NCBI GenBank assembly: GCA_051891855.1
Contig: JBJFFP010000080.1
Location: 14,231-78,230, forward strand
Direction of reading: 5' to 3'
Length of the DNA stretch: 64,000 bases
Source of the DNA: SFDP01 sp051891855
Lineage (GTDB): Bacteria; Bacillota; Clostridia; Lachnospirales; Lachnospiraceae
Shown piece by piece: positions 34,927 through 43,647 of the stretch (the stretch's first letter is position 1; each line of letters opens with the position of its first letter). A program made the position numbers and the translations under genes. Below the pieces are notes generated by a model that was not told the origin of the DNA, searched no databases, and was given only the letters and a program-made list of their open reading frames with translations.

Positions 34927-35000
34927 GGTCAGTTCGCAACCATCCTGACCGAAACACTGTCTGTGAAAACAACAGTGAAGAAAAAAACAAAACTAAGGAG
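34927..35000 (+). ncRNA. Probable preQ1 riboswitch upstream of queT
   Basis: Hairpin GGTCAG (34927-34932) with CTGACC (34945-34950) encloses the loop TTCGCAACCATC. This resembles preQ1 aptamer loops. A second hairpin, CACTGT/ACAGTG (34955-34960, 34972-34977), follows, then an A-rich strand with AAAACTAAGGAG. The AACTAAGG end is the typical 3' strand of preQ1 pseudoknots and overlaps the AAGGAG ribosome site (34995-35000), suggesting translational control. The extra hairpin between aptamer stem and tail recalls class III rather than class I; I cannot settle the class by eye. The gene behind it is a queuosine-precursor transporter, which agrees. Confidence 0.68.
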
Positions 35001-35010
35001 AAAAAAGAAT

Positions 35011-35514
35011 ATGGAAAAGAAAACAGGAAACTCGACGTTGTATCTGACACAGGGAGCAATGATTGCGGCTCTGTATGTGGTACTTACTCTCATTGCCAAT
35101 GCTTTGGGATTGGCCAATATGGCCATTCAGGTAAGATTTTCAGAGGCATTAACGGTACTACCCTACTTTACCCCGGCGGCTGTGCCGGGGCTGTTTGCAG
35201 GCTGTTTGCTTAGCAACCTGCTTACCGGAGCATTGCCTCAGGATGTAATCTTTGGCAGTCTGGCAACCTTAATAGGGGCATTGGTAACCTATAGGTTAAG
35301 AAAGTATAAATGGATGGCACCTATACCACCTATTGCAGCCAATATAATTGTTGTACCGCTGCTTTTAGTCTATGTCTATCAGATTCCCGGGACGCTGCCC
35401 TATTTTGCTCTGACAGTAGGAATTGGCGAGGTAATTTCCTGTGGCATACTGGGAATGTGCCTGCTTTTTGCTCTGAATCGGTATCGAGGGATACTATTCC
35501 CCAATCTGAAATAA
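35011..35514 (+). CDS. queT: QueT family queuosine-precursor transporter (ECF S component)
   Basis: 167 residues from ATG 35011, ten bases after AAGGAG. The longer frame from GTG 34963 would translate through the riboswitch and is rejected. Five to six hydrophobic helices follow the COG4708 pattern: LTQGAMIAALYVVLTLIANAL, the strongly conserved IQVRFSEALTVLPYFTPAAVPGLFAGCLLSNLLTG, and ATLIGALVTYRLRK. It likely imports preQ0/preQ1 or queuine with a shared ECF energising module that is not in the window. A palindromic terminator follows. Confidence 0.88.
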   Translation: MEKKTGNSTLYLTQGAMIAALYVVLTLIANALGLANMAIQVRFSEALTVLPYFTPAAVPGLFAGCLLSNLLTGALPQDVIFGSLATLIGALVTYRLRKYKWMAPIPPIAANIIVVPLLLVYVYQIPGTLPYFALTVGIGEVISCGILGMCLLFALNRYRGILFPNLK

Positions 35515-35515
35515 A

Positions 35516-35535
35516 AAGGCTGCTTAAGCAGCCTT
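35516..35535. terminator. Bidirectional terminator between queT and prs
   Basis: AAGGCTGC-TTAA-GCAGCCTT is a perfect palindrome, preceded by A residues and followed by T-rich DNA, so it can end transcription from both sides. It lies two bases after queT and seven bases beyond the prs stop. Confidence 0.85.
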
Positions 35536-35542
35536 CTTTAGA

Positions 35543-36736
35543 TTATTTTTGATGAATTTCCCCGGACTTGTAGCGGGTTACCACATTCTGAATACGTTCA
35601 TTGGGTACCAGGAGATCGCTGATGGAGGAATCGTGATTTAAGGTATCAATGATATAGGCGATATACTTACTCATATCACAATTAATGTACCATTCCCGAC
35701 TCAATAAATCAGGGGTCTGGTATATCAGATTAGTGGTAAGAACTCTGGTAATATAGCCCTTTTCATATGCTTCATCAAATTTAGCAAGTCCATTGGTGAA
35801 AAGACCAAAGGTGGAGAAAACGAAAATGCGGTTTGCCTTACGTTCTTTTAAAGCAGCAGCAACCTCAATTACACTTTCTCCGGAGGAAATCATATCATCG
35901 ATAATGATCATGTCCTTGCCTTCTACATTGGTTCCCAGAAACTCATGGGCAATAATGGGGTTACGTCCGTTTACAATTTTCGTATAATCACGACGTTTAT
36001 AGAACATACCCATATCCAGACCCAAAACATTTGCAATATAAATGGCCCTTCCCATACCCCCTTCATCAGGGCTGATTACCATCATATGCTCACTGTCAAT
36101 CTGCAGATCGGAAACATTCCTCAGAAGATTCTTAATAAACTGGTAGGAAGCCTGTACAGTCTCAAAGCCGTGGAGAGGAATGGCATTCTGCACTCTGGGA
36201 TCATGGGCATCAAAGGTGATGATATTGTCTACACCCATACTTACCAGCTCCTGCAGAGCCAGAGCACAGTCCAGAGATTCCCTGGAGGTACGCTTGTGCT
36301 GGCGGCTCTCGTAAAGGAAAGGCATAATGACCGTAATTCTTCTGGCCTTACCGCCAACAGCTGCAATAATTCGCTTTAAATCCTGATAATGGTCATCCGG
36401 GGACATGTGATTGGCATGTCCGCTCAGGGAATAAGTAATACTGTAATTACAAACATCTACCATAATATAAAGATCACTACCCCGAACGGATTCCAGAATG
36501 ACACCCTTACCTTCACCGGAGCCAAAACGGGGAGTCTGAGAGGACAGAATATAGGAAGGACGCTGATAACCGGCAAAAGCCAGGCTGTCCTTGTGCTCAT
36601 TTTCCCTTTCGGTTCTCCATTTGACCAGATAATAGTCTACCTTTTTACCCAGCTCCATGCAGCTTTGCAGGGGGATCATACCCAGTGAACCTACCGGGAT
36701 GGATTGCAAATCTCTTTTTTCTTCACGTACTGACAT
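35543..36736 (-). CDS. prs: Ribose-phosphate pyrophosphokinase (PRPP synthetase), long form
   Basis: 397 residues on the reverse strand from ATG 36736, preceded by GAGGAGATTATTC. Makes PRPP from ribose 5-phosphate and ATP. The family blocks are recognisable but divergent: ITVIMPFLYESRQHKRTSRESLDCALALQEL, IITFDAHDPRVQNAIPLHGFE, VISPDEGGMGRA and the PRPP loop MIIIDDMISSGESV. It is about 80 residues longer than the standard 315-residue enzyme, with an N-terminal extension and inserts. This long form is common in Clostridia. The open frame to 36751 overlaps the upstream gene and is not used. Third gene of a dnaD-dnaI-prs group. Confidence 0.9.
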   Translation of the reverse strand: MSVREEKRDLQSIPVGSLGMIPLQSCMELGKKVDYYLVKWRTERENEHKDSLAFAGYQRPSYILSSQTPRFGSGEGKGVILESVRGSDLYIMVDVCNYSITYSLSGHANHMSPDDHYQDLKRIIAAVGGKARRITVIMPFLYESRQHKRTSRESLDCALALQELVSMGVDNIITFDAHDPRVQNAIPLHGFETVQASYQFIKNLLRNVSDLQIDSEHMMVISPDEGGMGRAIYIANVLGLDMGMFYKRRDYTKIVNGRNPIIAHEFLGTNVEGKDMIIIDDMISSGESVIEVAAALKERKANRIFVFSTFGLFTNGLAKFDEAYEKGYITRVLTTNLIYQTPDLLSREWYINCDMSKYIAYIIDTLNHDSSISDLLVPNERIQNVVTRYKSGEIHQK

Positions 36737-36747
36737 GAATAATCTCC

Positions 36748-37719
36748 TCACTTTCTGCTTGCTAAACGCTTTTTATTCATACGAATATCCGGACCGGTAA
36801 TTTTACATAAATCAAAATTACTGGTTATTCGGGAAAAAATACGATCGGAATAACGATCTCTAAGCTCCTGCAGTGAGAGGTTGGTGGATATGATAATGGA
36901 TTTTTTTCTCAAAATCCTCTCATTTAAGCAGGAAAAAAATTGAGATGCGGTAAAGGCATTTGTTACCTCCGTTCCCAAATCATCTATAATCAACAAATCA
37001 CAGGAGTATAAATCGTCATATAATTCGCTCAGGGAATCCTTTGCATGATAGTCAAAGGTATGCCGGCCAATCCGTTCAAAGAGAGCAATGGAGCTGAAAT
37101 AAATTACAGAATGGCCCAAATCAATCAGTTCCTTCGCCACACAGCCGGATAAAAACGATTTTCCCGTACCCACTGTACCATAAAAAAAGAGATTATGGTA
37201 GTCAGAGTCGAAGCTTTCGATAAAATTACGGCAGGCTTCCAGTGCCTTTTGAAAACGCAGTAAATCCTCACCCTCATAGTATTCAAGGGACAGCTGGGAA
37301 AAATTCTGTTGCTTAAGAAGCTCCTTCATATTGGATTGCTCATATAGTAAATCAATGATTTTCTGCTTAAAGCAGTGGCATTTTTCCTGGCCGATATAAC
37401 CGGTATCCCGGCAGTCTTCACACCCATATTGGGGATTAAGATAATCACTGCCAAGACCGGACCTTTCTAAGAGCTGTTGCTGACGCAGCTCAAGGGCTCT
37501 GAGAGAGGTTTTTAATGTGGTTAAAGCAGAATCATCTCCATCCAGAAGCAGTCGGGCATGTTCCACTGCCAGGGCCGCAATCCGGTGGGTCAGCTCCTCA
37601 TAGCCTTCCACCAAGAGATTAACCTTGTGTTTTCTTTCCTCTAAACGTCGGTTTTCCCTAAGCTGCTGCTCTTCATAGGTTTTCATAATGGCATTATATT
37701 GTAAATTGGTTAATGACAC
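36748..37719 (-). CDS. dnaI: DnaI/DnaC-like ATP-binding helicase loader
   Basis: 323 residues. The N-terminal half is a helical region and a zinc-binding motif (CEDCRDTGYIGQEKCHCF). The C-terminal AAA+ core has Walker A FFYGTVGTGKSFLSGCVA, Walker B LLIIDDLGTEVTN, sensor 1 IIISTNLSLQELRDRY and the arginine region RIFSRI. This is the architecture of helicase loaders that place the DnaB-type helicase at origins. It lies 18 bases after the DnaD-like gene, forming a primosome-loading pair. Confidence 0.88.
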   Translation of the reverse strand: MSLTNLQYNAIMKTYEEQQLRENRRLEERKHKVNLLVEGYEELTHRIAALAVEHARLLLDGDDSALTTLKTSLRALELRQQQLLERSGLGSDYLNPQYGCEDCRDTGYIGQEKCHCFKQKIIDLLYEQSNMKELLKQQNFSQLSLEYYEGEDLLRFQKALEACRNFIESFDSDYHNLFFYGTVGTGKSFLSGCVAKELIDLGHSVIYFSSIALFERIGRHTFDYHAKDSLSELYDDLYSCDLLIIDDLGTEVTNAFTASQFFSCLNERILRKKSIIISTNLSLQELRDRYSDRIFSRITSNFDLCKITGPDIRMNKKRLASRK

Positions 37720-37737
37720 GTCTTACCCCCGTTTAAA

Positions 37738-38715
37738 CTAATTACTGAGAAGTTCCTTTTCCAGAAGCTCAAAATCATAATCGTTTTGCTGAAACTGATT
37801 GAATTTATTCCTGGAAGAAGGAGCGGAGGGAGTCCTCTTTTTTGCAGCAAAAGAAGCATCCATCCGTGAAATATCCGATTTATGGAGTACACCGGCAGAC
37901 TTCCAGCTGGTAAGAATCTTGTCCGCATATTCAAAGCGGCGCTTGTCCGTAGCCAAGACGGTGCGCTCACAGGCCTCCAGAATAATATCTGCAGTAAAAC
38001 CATATTCTTTAAACCATTTGGTAATGTATTCTACTTCCCGGGGGGTAGGAGTGGCAGATTTTCCCAGGGCATTCATTACCGTATATACCTGCCTGGAGTA
38101 GCGGCTGTTTTGCTGCTGGGCTGCCTCCGGTGTAGAGATATGGGCTTCGGCCCAGGCTATGGCCACCTTTTCAATATAGCGAAAATCCTTCTTTCCCCGT
38201 TCAATACAATATTGCAGAAGATAGTCGATTAAATCAAAAGAAAAATGAAGCTCCTCAGAAATGAACAGGAGTGAACGGATATCACCAAAGCTCAAGGTCT
38301 TTCCCAGATAAGATTCGGCAATAAAAATAAGCTGGGAGGTAGAAGCATTATCTGAGAAGGCAGCTAATTGCTCAAGACTGTAGTCCGGCTTACTGAAAGC
38401 AGCAGCCTTTTTTTCCGGTATGGGCAGCTGACAGAGCATAATTCCGGCAGGCTGATTTTGTTCATCGTAATCCAATTTTAATACACCCTTGTCCTGCCAA
38501 TAGGAAAGGGCTCTTAAAATATCCTTTTCCGTATAGTTGAAATAATCCGCCAGAGCAGAGACACTGGTATTCTCTTTGCTTTTGCTGTGGCGGAGAAGAT
38601 ATAGGTATACCTTTAGCTGGGCATCGTTGGCATCGGCCATATAGCAGTCAATAAACTGATTGGACACGCTGGTGTGTTCCATATTTCGATAATCTTTAAT
38701 CTTTAACTGGCTCAT
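37738..38715 (-). CDS. DnaD-like replication initiation protein
   Basis: 325 residues. The N-terminal half resembles a winged-helix DnaD domain (FIDCYMADANDAQLKVYLYLLRH ... ENTSVSALADYFNYTEKDILRALSYWQDKGVLKL). The C-terminal half has the DnaB_2/DDBH2 pattern (PTPREVEYITKWFKEYGFTADIILEACERTVLATDKRRFEYADKILTSWKSAGV). Such proteins recruit the loader and helicase to DNA bound by DnaA or PriA. It is the first gene of the leftward dnaD-dnaI-prs group, directly behind a cluster of DnaA boxes. Confidence 0.88.
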   Translation of the reverse strand: MSQLKIKDYRNMEHTSVSNQFIDCYMADANDAQLKVYLYLLRHSKSKENTSVSALADYFNYTEKDILRALSYWQDKGVLKLDYDEQNQPAGIMLCQLPIPEKKAAAFSKPDYSLEQLAAFSDNASTSQLIFIAESYLGKTLSFGDIRSLLFISEELHFSFDLIDYLLQYCIERGKKDFRYIEKVAIAWAEAHISTPEAAQQQNSRYSRQVYTVMNALGKSATPTPREVEYITKWFKEYGFTADIILEACERTVLATDKRRFEYADKILTSWKSAGVLHKSDISRMDASFAAKKRTPSAPSSRNKFNQFQQNDYDFELLEKELLSN

Positions 38716-38844
38716 CCTTATCCCATCCTATTTCCTAAAGCAATCTTTACAAGCAACGAAATTATATCATAGCAGAGAAAAAAAGGAAAGCGGCGAAATC
38801 CTGTAATCCCTCTGAAATAAAGGAGTTTTAGGAAAGGTGGAAAT

Positions 38845-39004
38845 TGTGGATAATGTGGATAAACAGGTGGATATGCTTATACAAATAAAAATAATACGGA
38901 TAAAATCTGTAATTTTTACTTTGTGAATAAACAGGAGAAAAATAAAAATATCCACAGTTATTTTTTACATAAGAAAAAGAATATACTGTGGATATGGTGG
39001 ATAA
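38845..39004. promoter_or_regulatory. Cluster of DnaA boxes upstream of the dnaD-dnaI-prs genes
   Basis: Two perfect 9-mers TGTGGATAA lie head to tail at 38845-38853 and 38854-38862. Near matches follow: TGTGAATAA (38922-38930), ATATCCACA (38948-38956, opposite orientation), TGTGGATAT (38987-38995) and GGTGGATAA (38996-39004), each one mismatch, and GGTGGATAT (38866-38874), two mismatches. Seven sites fall within 160 bases of AT-rich DNA between murC and the dnaD-like gene. The region may let DnaA control these replication genes, or titrate DnaA. There is no dnaA or dnaN nearby, so it is not the normal origin context. Confidence 0.72.
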
Positions 39005-40384
39005 CTAAATTCCAAGAAGATTTTCTCCCACTTTTACAATGTCTCCTGCCCCCATAGTTATCAACAAATCGCCGTTGATAGAATTTTCTAATAAAAAATT
39101 TTCTATCTCATCAAAAGTAGGGAAATAGTAGCAGGTTTTTCCCAGCTTTTCAATCTCTCTTTGTAAATCCAGGGAGGAAATACCAATGCTATTTACTTCT
39201 CTTGCCGCATAGATATCGGAGAGGACAATCAGATCGGCCTTAGAAAGAGCCAGAGCAAATTCGGTTAAGAATGCCTTTGTCCGGGTATAGGTATGGGGCT
39301 GGAAAAGACAAATTAACCGATTGTGGGGTCTGGCCAGGGCGGCATCCAGAGTAGCGGCTATTTCCGTGGGGTGGTGGGCATAGTCATCAATTATGGTGAT
39401 ACCTCCAAGATTTCCCTTATATTCAAAACGCCGTTTGGTGCCGCTGAACCGGGACAGGGCTGTCAGTGTTTTCTCCAAAGGAAGATTAAGGATATCACTA
39501 AGAGCAAAGACAGCCAGGCTGTTAGAGACATTATGCTTTCCCGGGACTCCCAAAGAGACTACTGCAACCTCTTCACCCCGTCGATTTAGCCGATAGGAGG
39601 GTAGACCCTTGTCATCATAGGTGATTTGGGAAGCATAATAATCACAGTCCTTAGTAAAACCGTAACGCAGTATTTGACAGGACAGATTTTGGGTAATGGA
39701 AGGCAGATGCTTGATTTCGTTATTGAGAATCAGGCATCCATCCTCCGGCAACAGAGCGGCAAAACGGTGGAAGGACTCCTCTATTTCCTCAAGATTGTGA
39801 AAGAAATCCATATGATCTTCTTCTATATTTAAAATAATGCCGATCTTAGGGAAAAAGCTTAAAAAGCTATTGGTGTATTCACAGGCCTCCGTTACAAAAT
39901 AGGGAGAATGGCCGATACGGATATTTCCGCCGATAGAAGGAAGGATTCCGCCAATGGTAAGAGTGGGGTCTGTATCACAGGCTAATAAAACATCAGAAAT
40001 CATGGAGGTTGTGGTAGTCTTTCCGTGGGTTCCGCTGACTGCCACCGGCAGCTCATAATTCTTCATCAGCTGCCCTAACAGCTCTGCCCGGCTGAGCATG
40101 GGAATACCCCGCTTAAGGGCATCCTGAAATTCCGGATTATCTTCATGAATGGCAGCTGTATAGACTACCAGCTCCACAGAAGGGTCAATATGGGAAAGCT
40201 GCTGACCGTAATAAATGTCTGCCCCTTCCAGAGCCAACTGCTGGGTAAGAGGGGATTGTTTCATATCAGAGCCGGAAACGGTAAACTTCCGGGAAAGAAG
40301 AATTTGTGCCAAACCACTCATACTGATACCGCCTATTCCCATAAAATAGACATGAATCGGTTTCTTAAAATCAATCGTAAACAT
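39005..40384 (-). CDS. murC: UDP-N-acetylmuramate--L-alanine ligase
   Basis: 459 residues, cytosolic Mur ligase that adds L-Ala to UDP-MurNAc. Key parts are the N-terminal UDP-binding VYFMGIGGISMSGLAQIL, the ATP loop VSGTHGKTTTTSMI, EACEYTNSFLSFFPKIGIILNIEEDHMDFF, and IIDDYAHHPTEIAATL with FQPHTYTRTKAF. Full length. The stop codon lies directly beside the last DnaA-box-like site. Confidence 0.98.
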   Translation of the reverse strand: MFTIDFKKPIHVYFMGIGGISMSGLAQILLSRKFTVSGSDMKQSPLTQQLALEGADIYYGQQLSHIDPSVELVVYTAAIHEDNPEFQDALKRGIPMLSRAELLGQLMKNYELPVAVSGTHGKTTTTSMISDVLLACDTDPTLTIGGILPSIGGNIRIGHSPYFVTEACEYTNSFLSFFPKIGIILNIEEDHMDFFHNLEEIEESFHRFAALLPEDGCLILNNEIKHLPSITQNLSCQILRYGFTKDCDYYASQITYDDKGLPSYRLNRRGEEVAVVSLGVPGKHNVSNSLAVFALSDILNLPLEKTLTALSRFSGTKRRFEYKGNLGGITIIDDYAHHPTEIAATLDAALARPHNRLICLFQPHTYTRTKAFLTEFALALSKADLIVLSDIYAAREVNSIGISSLDLQREIEKLGKTCYYFPTFDEIENFLLENSINGDLLITMGAGDIVKVGENLLGI

Positions 40385-40677
40385 GATATCCTCAATTCCG
40401 CTGCATGGGGCAGCCTTTTTCTTTTTCCATTATACCTTTTTGCAGGGAAAAAACAAAGATATTTTCCTTATATTAGTTAGGGAAAAAGAAAGAGAAAAAT
40501 CGGGAAAGTTTTTCAAATAATAAGGAAAAGTAAATGTTTTTAACCTAATAATGGAAAAAATGGATAATTATTACAGAAAATTTTATTTTAATAACGAAAA
40601 AAGAAATGGAAAATGTTTTCATATATCAAAAATGCACAAATTATTTGGAAAAATAAACAAAATATTTGTAAAAGTCA

Positions 40678-40706
40678 TTCACTTATTAGAATCTGTATGT
40701 TATAAT
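40678..40706 (+). promoter_or_regulatory. Sigma-A promoter of glgC
   Basis: TTCACT (40678-40683), 17 bases, TATAAT (40701-40706), 45 bases before glgC. The rest of the 366-base gap 40385-40750 is very AT-rich and shows no other feature. A 67-codon open frame there (40551-40754) crosses this promoter and is not considered a gene. Confidence 0.7.
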
Positions 40707-40750
40707 TATTACTACGCATTACAGGCGAGAAGAGAGTTAGAGGTGAGGAC

Positions 40751-42022
40751 ATGATTAAAAAAGAGATGATAGCCATGTTATTGGCAGGCGGTCAGGGAAG
40801 CCGTTTAGGGGTATTGACATCAAGAGTTGCCAAGCCAGCAGTAGCCTTTGGCGGAAAATACCGTATTATTGATTTCCCGTTAAGCAACTGCATTAACTCC
40901 GGAGTGGATACTGTAGGTGTATTAACACAGTACCAGCCCCTCCGTCTGAATACTCATATTGGAATCGGTATTCCCTGGGATCTGGATCGCAATATCGGGG
41001 GAGTAACCGTATTACCGCCTTATGAAAGAAGCACCAACAGTGAGTGGTATACGGGAACGGCTAATGCTATTTATCAGAATCTGGCCTATATGGAGACCTA
41101 TAATCCGGATTATGTACTGATCCTGTCGGGAGATCATATCTATAAGATGGACTATGAGGTAATGCTGGATTTCCATAAGCAGAATAACGCAGAGTGTACC
41201 ATTGCGGTTATGCAGGTTCCCATGGAAGAAGCCAGTCGTTTTGGTATTATGATTACGGATGAAAACCGTAAAATCGTAGACTTTGAAGAGAAGCCGGAGA
41301 AGCCCAGAAGCAATCTTGCCTCTATGGGTATATACATATTCAACTGGAAGACTCTTAAGGAAGCCCTGATTCGAATGTCTGAACAGCCGGCTTTGGATTT
41401 CGGTAAGCATATTATTCCTTATTGTCATGCTCAGGGGGCTCCCCTGTATGCCTATGAATTTAACGGATATTGGAAGGATGTGGGTACTTTAAGCTCTTAT
41501 TGGGAAGCCAATATGGAGCTGATTGATATTGTTCCGGAATTTAATCTGTATGAGGAATATTGGAAGATTTATACCAAAAGCGATATTCTTCCCCCCCAGT
41601 ATCTGTCCAGAAACAGTGTAGTGGAGAGGAGTATTATCGGAGAAGGAACAGATATTTACGGAAAGGTTTATAATTCGGTTATCGGCTGTGGAGTTACCAT
41701 TGGAGAGGGAAGTGTAATTCGGGACTCTATTATTATGAATAATACGGTAATCGGTGCCGGATGTGAACTGAATAAGGCCATTATAGCAGAAAATGTTGTG
41801 GTGAATGACAATGTGAAGCTGGGAATAGGGGCAGAAGTAAAGAATGAAACCCATCCTCATATTTACAATCACGGGTTGGTTTGTATCGGAGAAAAGAGTA
41901 TTCTGCCAAAAGGACTGACGGTGGGAAAGAATGCTTGTATTTTCGGTGAGACGGATGTCTCCGATTATGAGAATCTGACTCTTGCCAGCGGAAAAACATT
42001 AATTAAGGCGGGTGATGAATAG
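40751..42022 (+). CDS. glgC: Glucose-1-phosphate adenylyltransferase, catalytic subunit
   Basis: 423 residues. Makes ADP-glucose for glycogen. The nucleotide-binding start MLLAGGQGSRLGVLTSRVAKPAVAFGG is intact, with the G/R-rich loop that glgD lacks. ILSGDHIYKMDYEVML and FEEKPEKPRSNLASMGIYIF are catalytic and substrate-binding blocks. A C-terminal left-handed beta helix follows. TAGTG overlap couples it to glgD. Confidence 0.97.
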   Translation: MIKKEMIAMLLAGGQGSRLGVLTSRVAKPAVAFGGKYRIIDFPLSNCINSGVDTVGVLTQYQPLRLNTHIGIGIPWDLDRNIGGVTVLPPYERSTNSEWYTGTANAIYQNLAYMETYNPDYVLILSGDHIYKMDYEVMLDFHKQNNAECTIAVMQVPMEEASRFGIMITDENRKIVDFEEKPEKPRSNLASMGIYIFNWKTLKEALIRMSEQPALDFGKHIIPYCHAQGAPLYAYEFNGYWKDVGTLSSYWEANMELIDIVPEFNLYEEYWKIYTKSDILPPQYLSRNSVVERSIIGEGTDIYGKVYNSVIGCGVTIGEGSVIRDSIIMNNTVIGAGCELNKAIIAENVVVNDNVKLGIGAEVKNETHPHIYNHGLVCIGEKSILPKGLTVGKNACIFGETDVSDYENLTLASGKTLIKAGDE

Positions 42023-43140
42023 TGAGAGCAATTGGGATTATTTTAGCAGGCGGCAGCAATCACAGGATGAAGGAATTATCACAGAAGCGGGCAGTAGGTG
42101 CCATGCCAATCGCAGGCAGCTATCGAAGTATTGATTTTTCTCTCAGTAATATGTCTAACTCCAATATTAAAAAGGTGGCTGTTTTTACTCAATATAATGC
42201 CAGAAGCTTAAATGAACATTTGAGCTCCTCTAAATGGTGGGATTTCGGGCGTAAGAAGGGAGGGCTGACCGTCTTTACTCCGGCGGTAACGGCGGAAAAC
42301 AGTACCTGGTACAGAGGGACCGCAGATTCTATTTTCCAGAATATTTCCTTCCTGAAAAAGAGTCATGAGCCCTATGTGGTGATTGCTTCCGGTGATTGTG
42401 TCTATAAGATGGATTACAATAAGGTATTGGAATACCATATCCAAAAGAAAGCGGATGTGACGGTGGTTTGTAAGGAGATGCCGAAGGATATATGTGTTGA
42501 GCGTTTCGGAACCGTCAAGATGAATGAAGAATGCCGAATCGAGGAGTTTGAGGAAAAGCCGATTGTGGCTAAATCCAATACGATTTCCTGTGGTATTTAT
42601 GTCATTCGCCGGAGACTTCTGATTGAGATGATTGAACGCTGTGCGGCAGAGGATCGATATGATTTTGTGAAAGATGTACTGATTCGCCATAAGGATCAGA
42701 AGCGGATATTCGGATATAAGATTAAGGAATACTGGAAGAATATCGCTTCGGTAGAGGATTACTTTTCTACTAACATGGACTTTTTAAAAGCGGATATCAG
42801 AGAGTATTTCTTTAAAAGCTATCCGGACATTTATTCCAAGGTGGATGATTTGCCTCCGGCTAAATATAATGTGGGATCAAAGGTTAAGAACAGCCTTATT
42901 TCCAGTGGATGTATTATTAATGGTGAGGTAGAGGATTCCATTGTTTTTAAGAAGAGCTTTATTGGAAATAACTGTGTGATTAAGAATTCCATTATTCTGA
43001 ATAATGTGTATATCGGAGACAATACCTATATTGAAAACTGTATTGTAGAAAGCAGAGATACCATTAAGGCTAATTCCTATCATAAGGGTGAGAACCAGAT
43101 TAAGATTGTGATAGAAAAAAGTGATCGATACATGATTTAA
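42022..43140 (+). CDS. glgD: GlgD, regulatory subunit of ADP-glucose pyrophosphorylase
   Basis: 372 residues from GTG 42022, whose first base is the last base of the glgC stop. It has the same fold as GlgC, but the nucleotide loop is altered (IILAGGSNHRMKELSQKRAVGAMPIAG) and SGDCVYKMDYNKVL replaces the usual GDH. It is shorter at the C terminus. Firmicutes GlgD is inactive alone and raises GlgC activity in a heteromer. A small hairpin AACGAC/GTCGTT (43143-43159) follows. Confidence 0.95.
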   Translation: MRAIGIILAGGSNHRMKELSQKRAVGAMPIAGSYRSIDFSLSNMSNSNIKKVAVFTQYNARSLNEHLSSSKWWDFGRKKGGLTVFTPAVTAENSTWYRGTADSIFQNISFLKKSHEPYVVIASGDCVYKMDYNKVLEYHIQKKADVTVVCKEMPKDICVERFGTVKMNEECRIEEFEEKPIVAKSNTISCGIYVIRRRLLIEMIERCAAEDRYDFVKDVLIRHKDQKRIFGYKIKEYWKNIASVEDYFSTNMDFLKADIREYFFKSYPDIYSKVDDLPPAKYNVGSKVKNSLISSGCIINGEVEDSIVFKKSFIGNNCVIKNSIILNNVYIGDNTYIENCIVESRDTIKANSYHKGENQIKIVIEKSDRYMI

Positions 43141-43183
43141 TTAACGACTGATTGTCGTTCAACAAAAGGTAAGGGGGGGTTTA

Positions 43184-43450
43184 ATGACTATTACAGATGT
43201 TTGGGTACGTAAGGTTACCAAAGAAGGGAAACTGAAGGCTATTGTTTCCATCACACTTGATAATGAATTTGTTGTTCATGACATCAAGGTAATTGAAGGG
43301 GAAAAAGGACTGTTTATTGCCATGCCCAGTAAGAAGGCAGCGGATGGAGAATACCGGGATATTGCACATCCCATCAATTCCTCTACAAGAGAAATGATTC
43401 AAAGCAGGATTCTCAAGGCATATGAGGAGGTTATGACTCAGGAAGAATAG
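43184..43450 (+). CDS. spoVG: Septation/sporulation regulator SpoVG
   Basis: 88 residues: MTITDVWVRKVTKEGKLKAIVSITLDNEFVVHDIKVIEGEKGLFIAMPSK is the conserved SpoVG fold. A nucleic-acid-binding protein that affects division-site and sporulation timing. A GGGGGG run precedes the ATG. In B. subtilis spoVG lies upstream of gcaD-prs-ctc-pth-mfd; here it lies between glgD and pth. Confidence 0.97.
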   Translation: MTITDVWVRKVTKEGKLKAIVSITLDNEFVVHDIKVIEGEKGLFIAMPSKKAADGEYRDIAHPINSSTREMIQSRILKAYEEVMTQEE

Positions 43451-43517
43451 ACAGTAGTAAAGGGGCTGTAAGAAAAACAGTCCGGGAGAAGAAAAAGAAT
43501 AAATCGGAATACAGAAC

Positions 43518-43554
43518 AAAACCGGAGCGTTGAGTCCATATGCTCCGGTTTTTT
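43518..43554 (+). terminator. Intrinsic terminator after spoVG
   Basis: AAAACCGGAGC (43518-43528) pairs with GCTCCGGTTTT (43542-43552), then TT. Strong stem with T run. Confidence 0.93.
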
Positions 43555-43647
43555 GAGCGTATATTTGGTTTTAGAGAAATCCCTGCTTGACGGTAAGACC
43601 TGACTTTGGTTATATTGTAATCCGTAAGAGGAAAAGGAGAAAGAGAT

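Noticed and set aside
38716..39004. The DnaA-box cluster as the chromosomal origin
   Set aside because: dnaA, dnaN, rpmH and gyrase genes are not nearby, and the flanking genes are murC and dnaD. A regulatory or titration role fits better.
40551..40754. A 67-codon frame upstream of glgC
   Set aside because: It crosses the glgC promoter and overlaps the glgC start. It is rich in Asn, Lys and Tyr, as expected of AT-rich noncoding DNA, and has no ribosome site.
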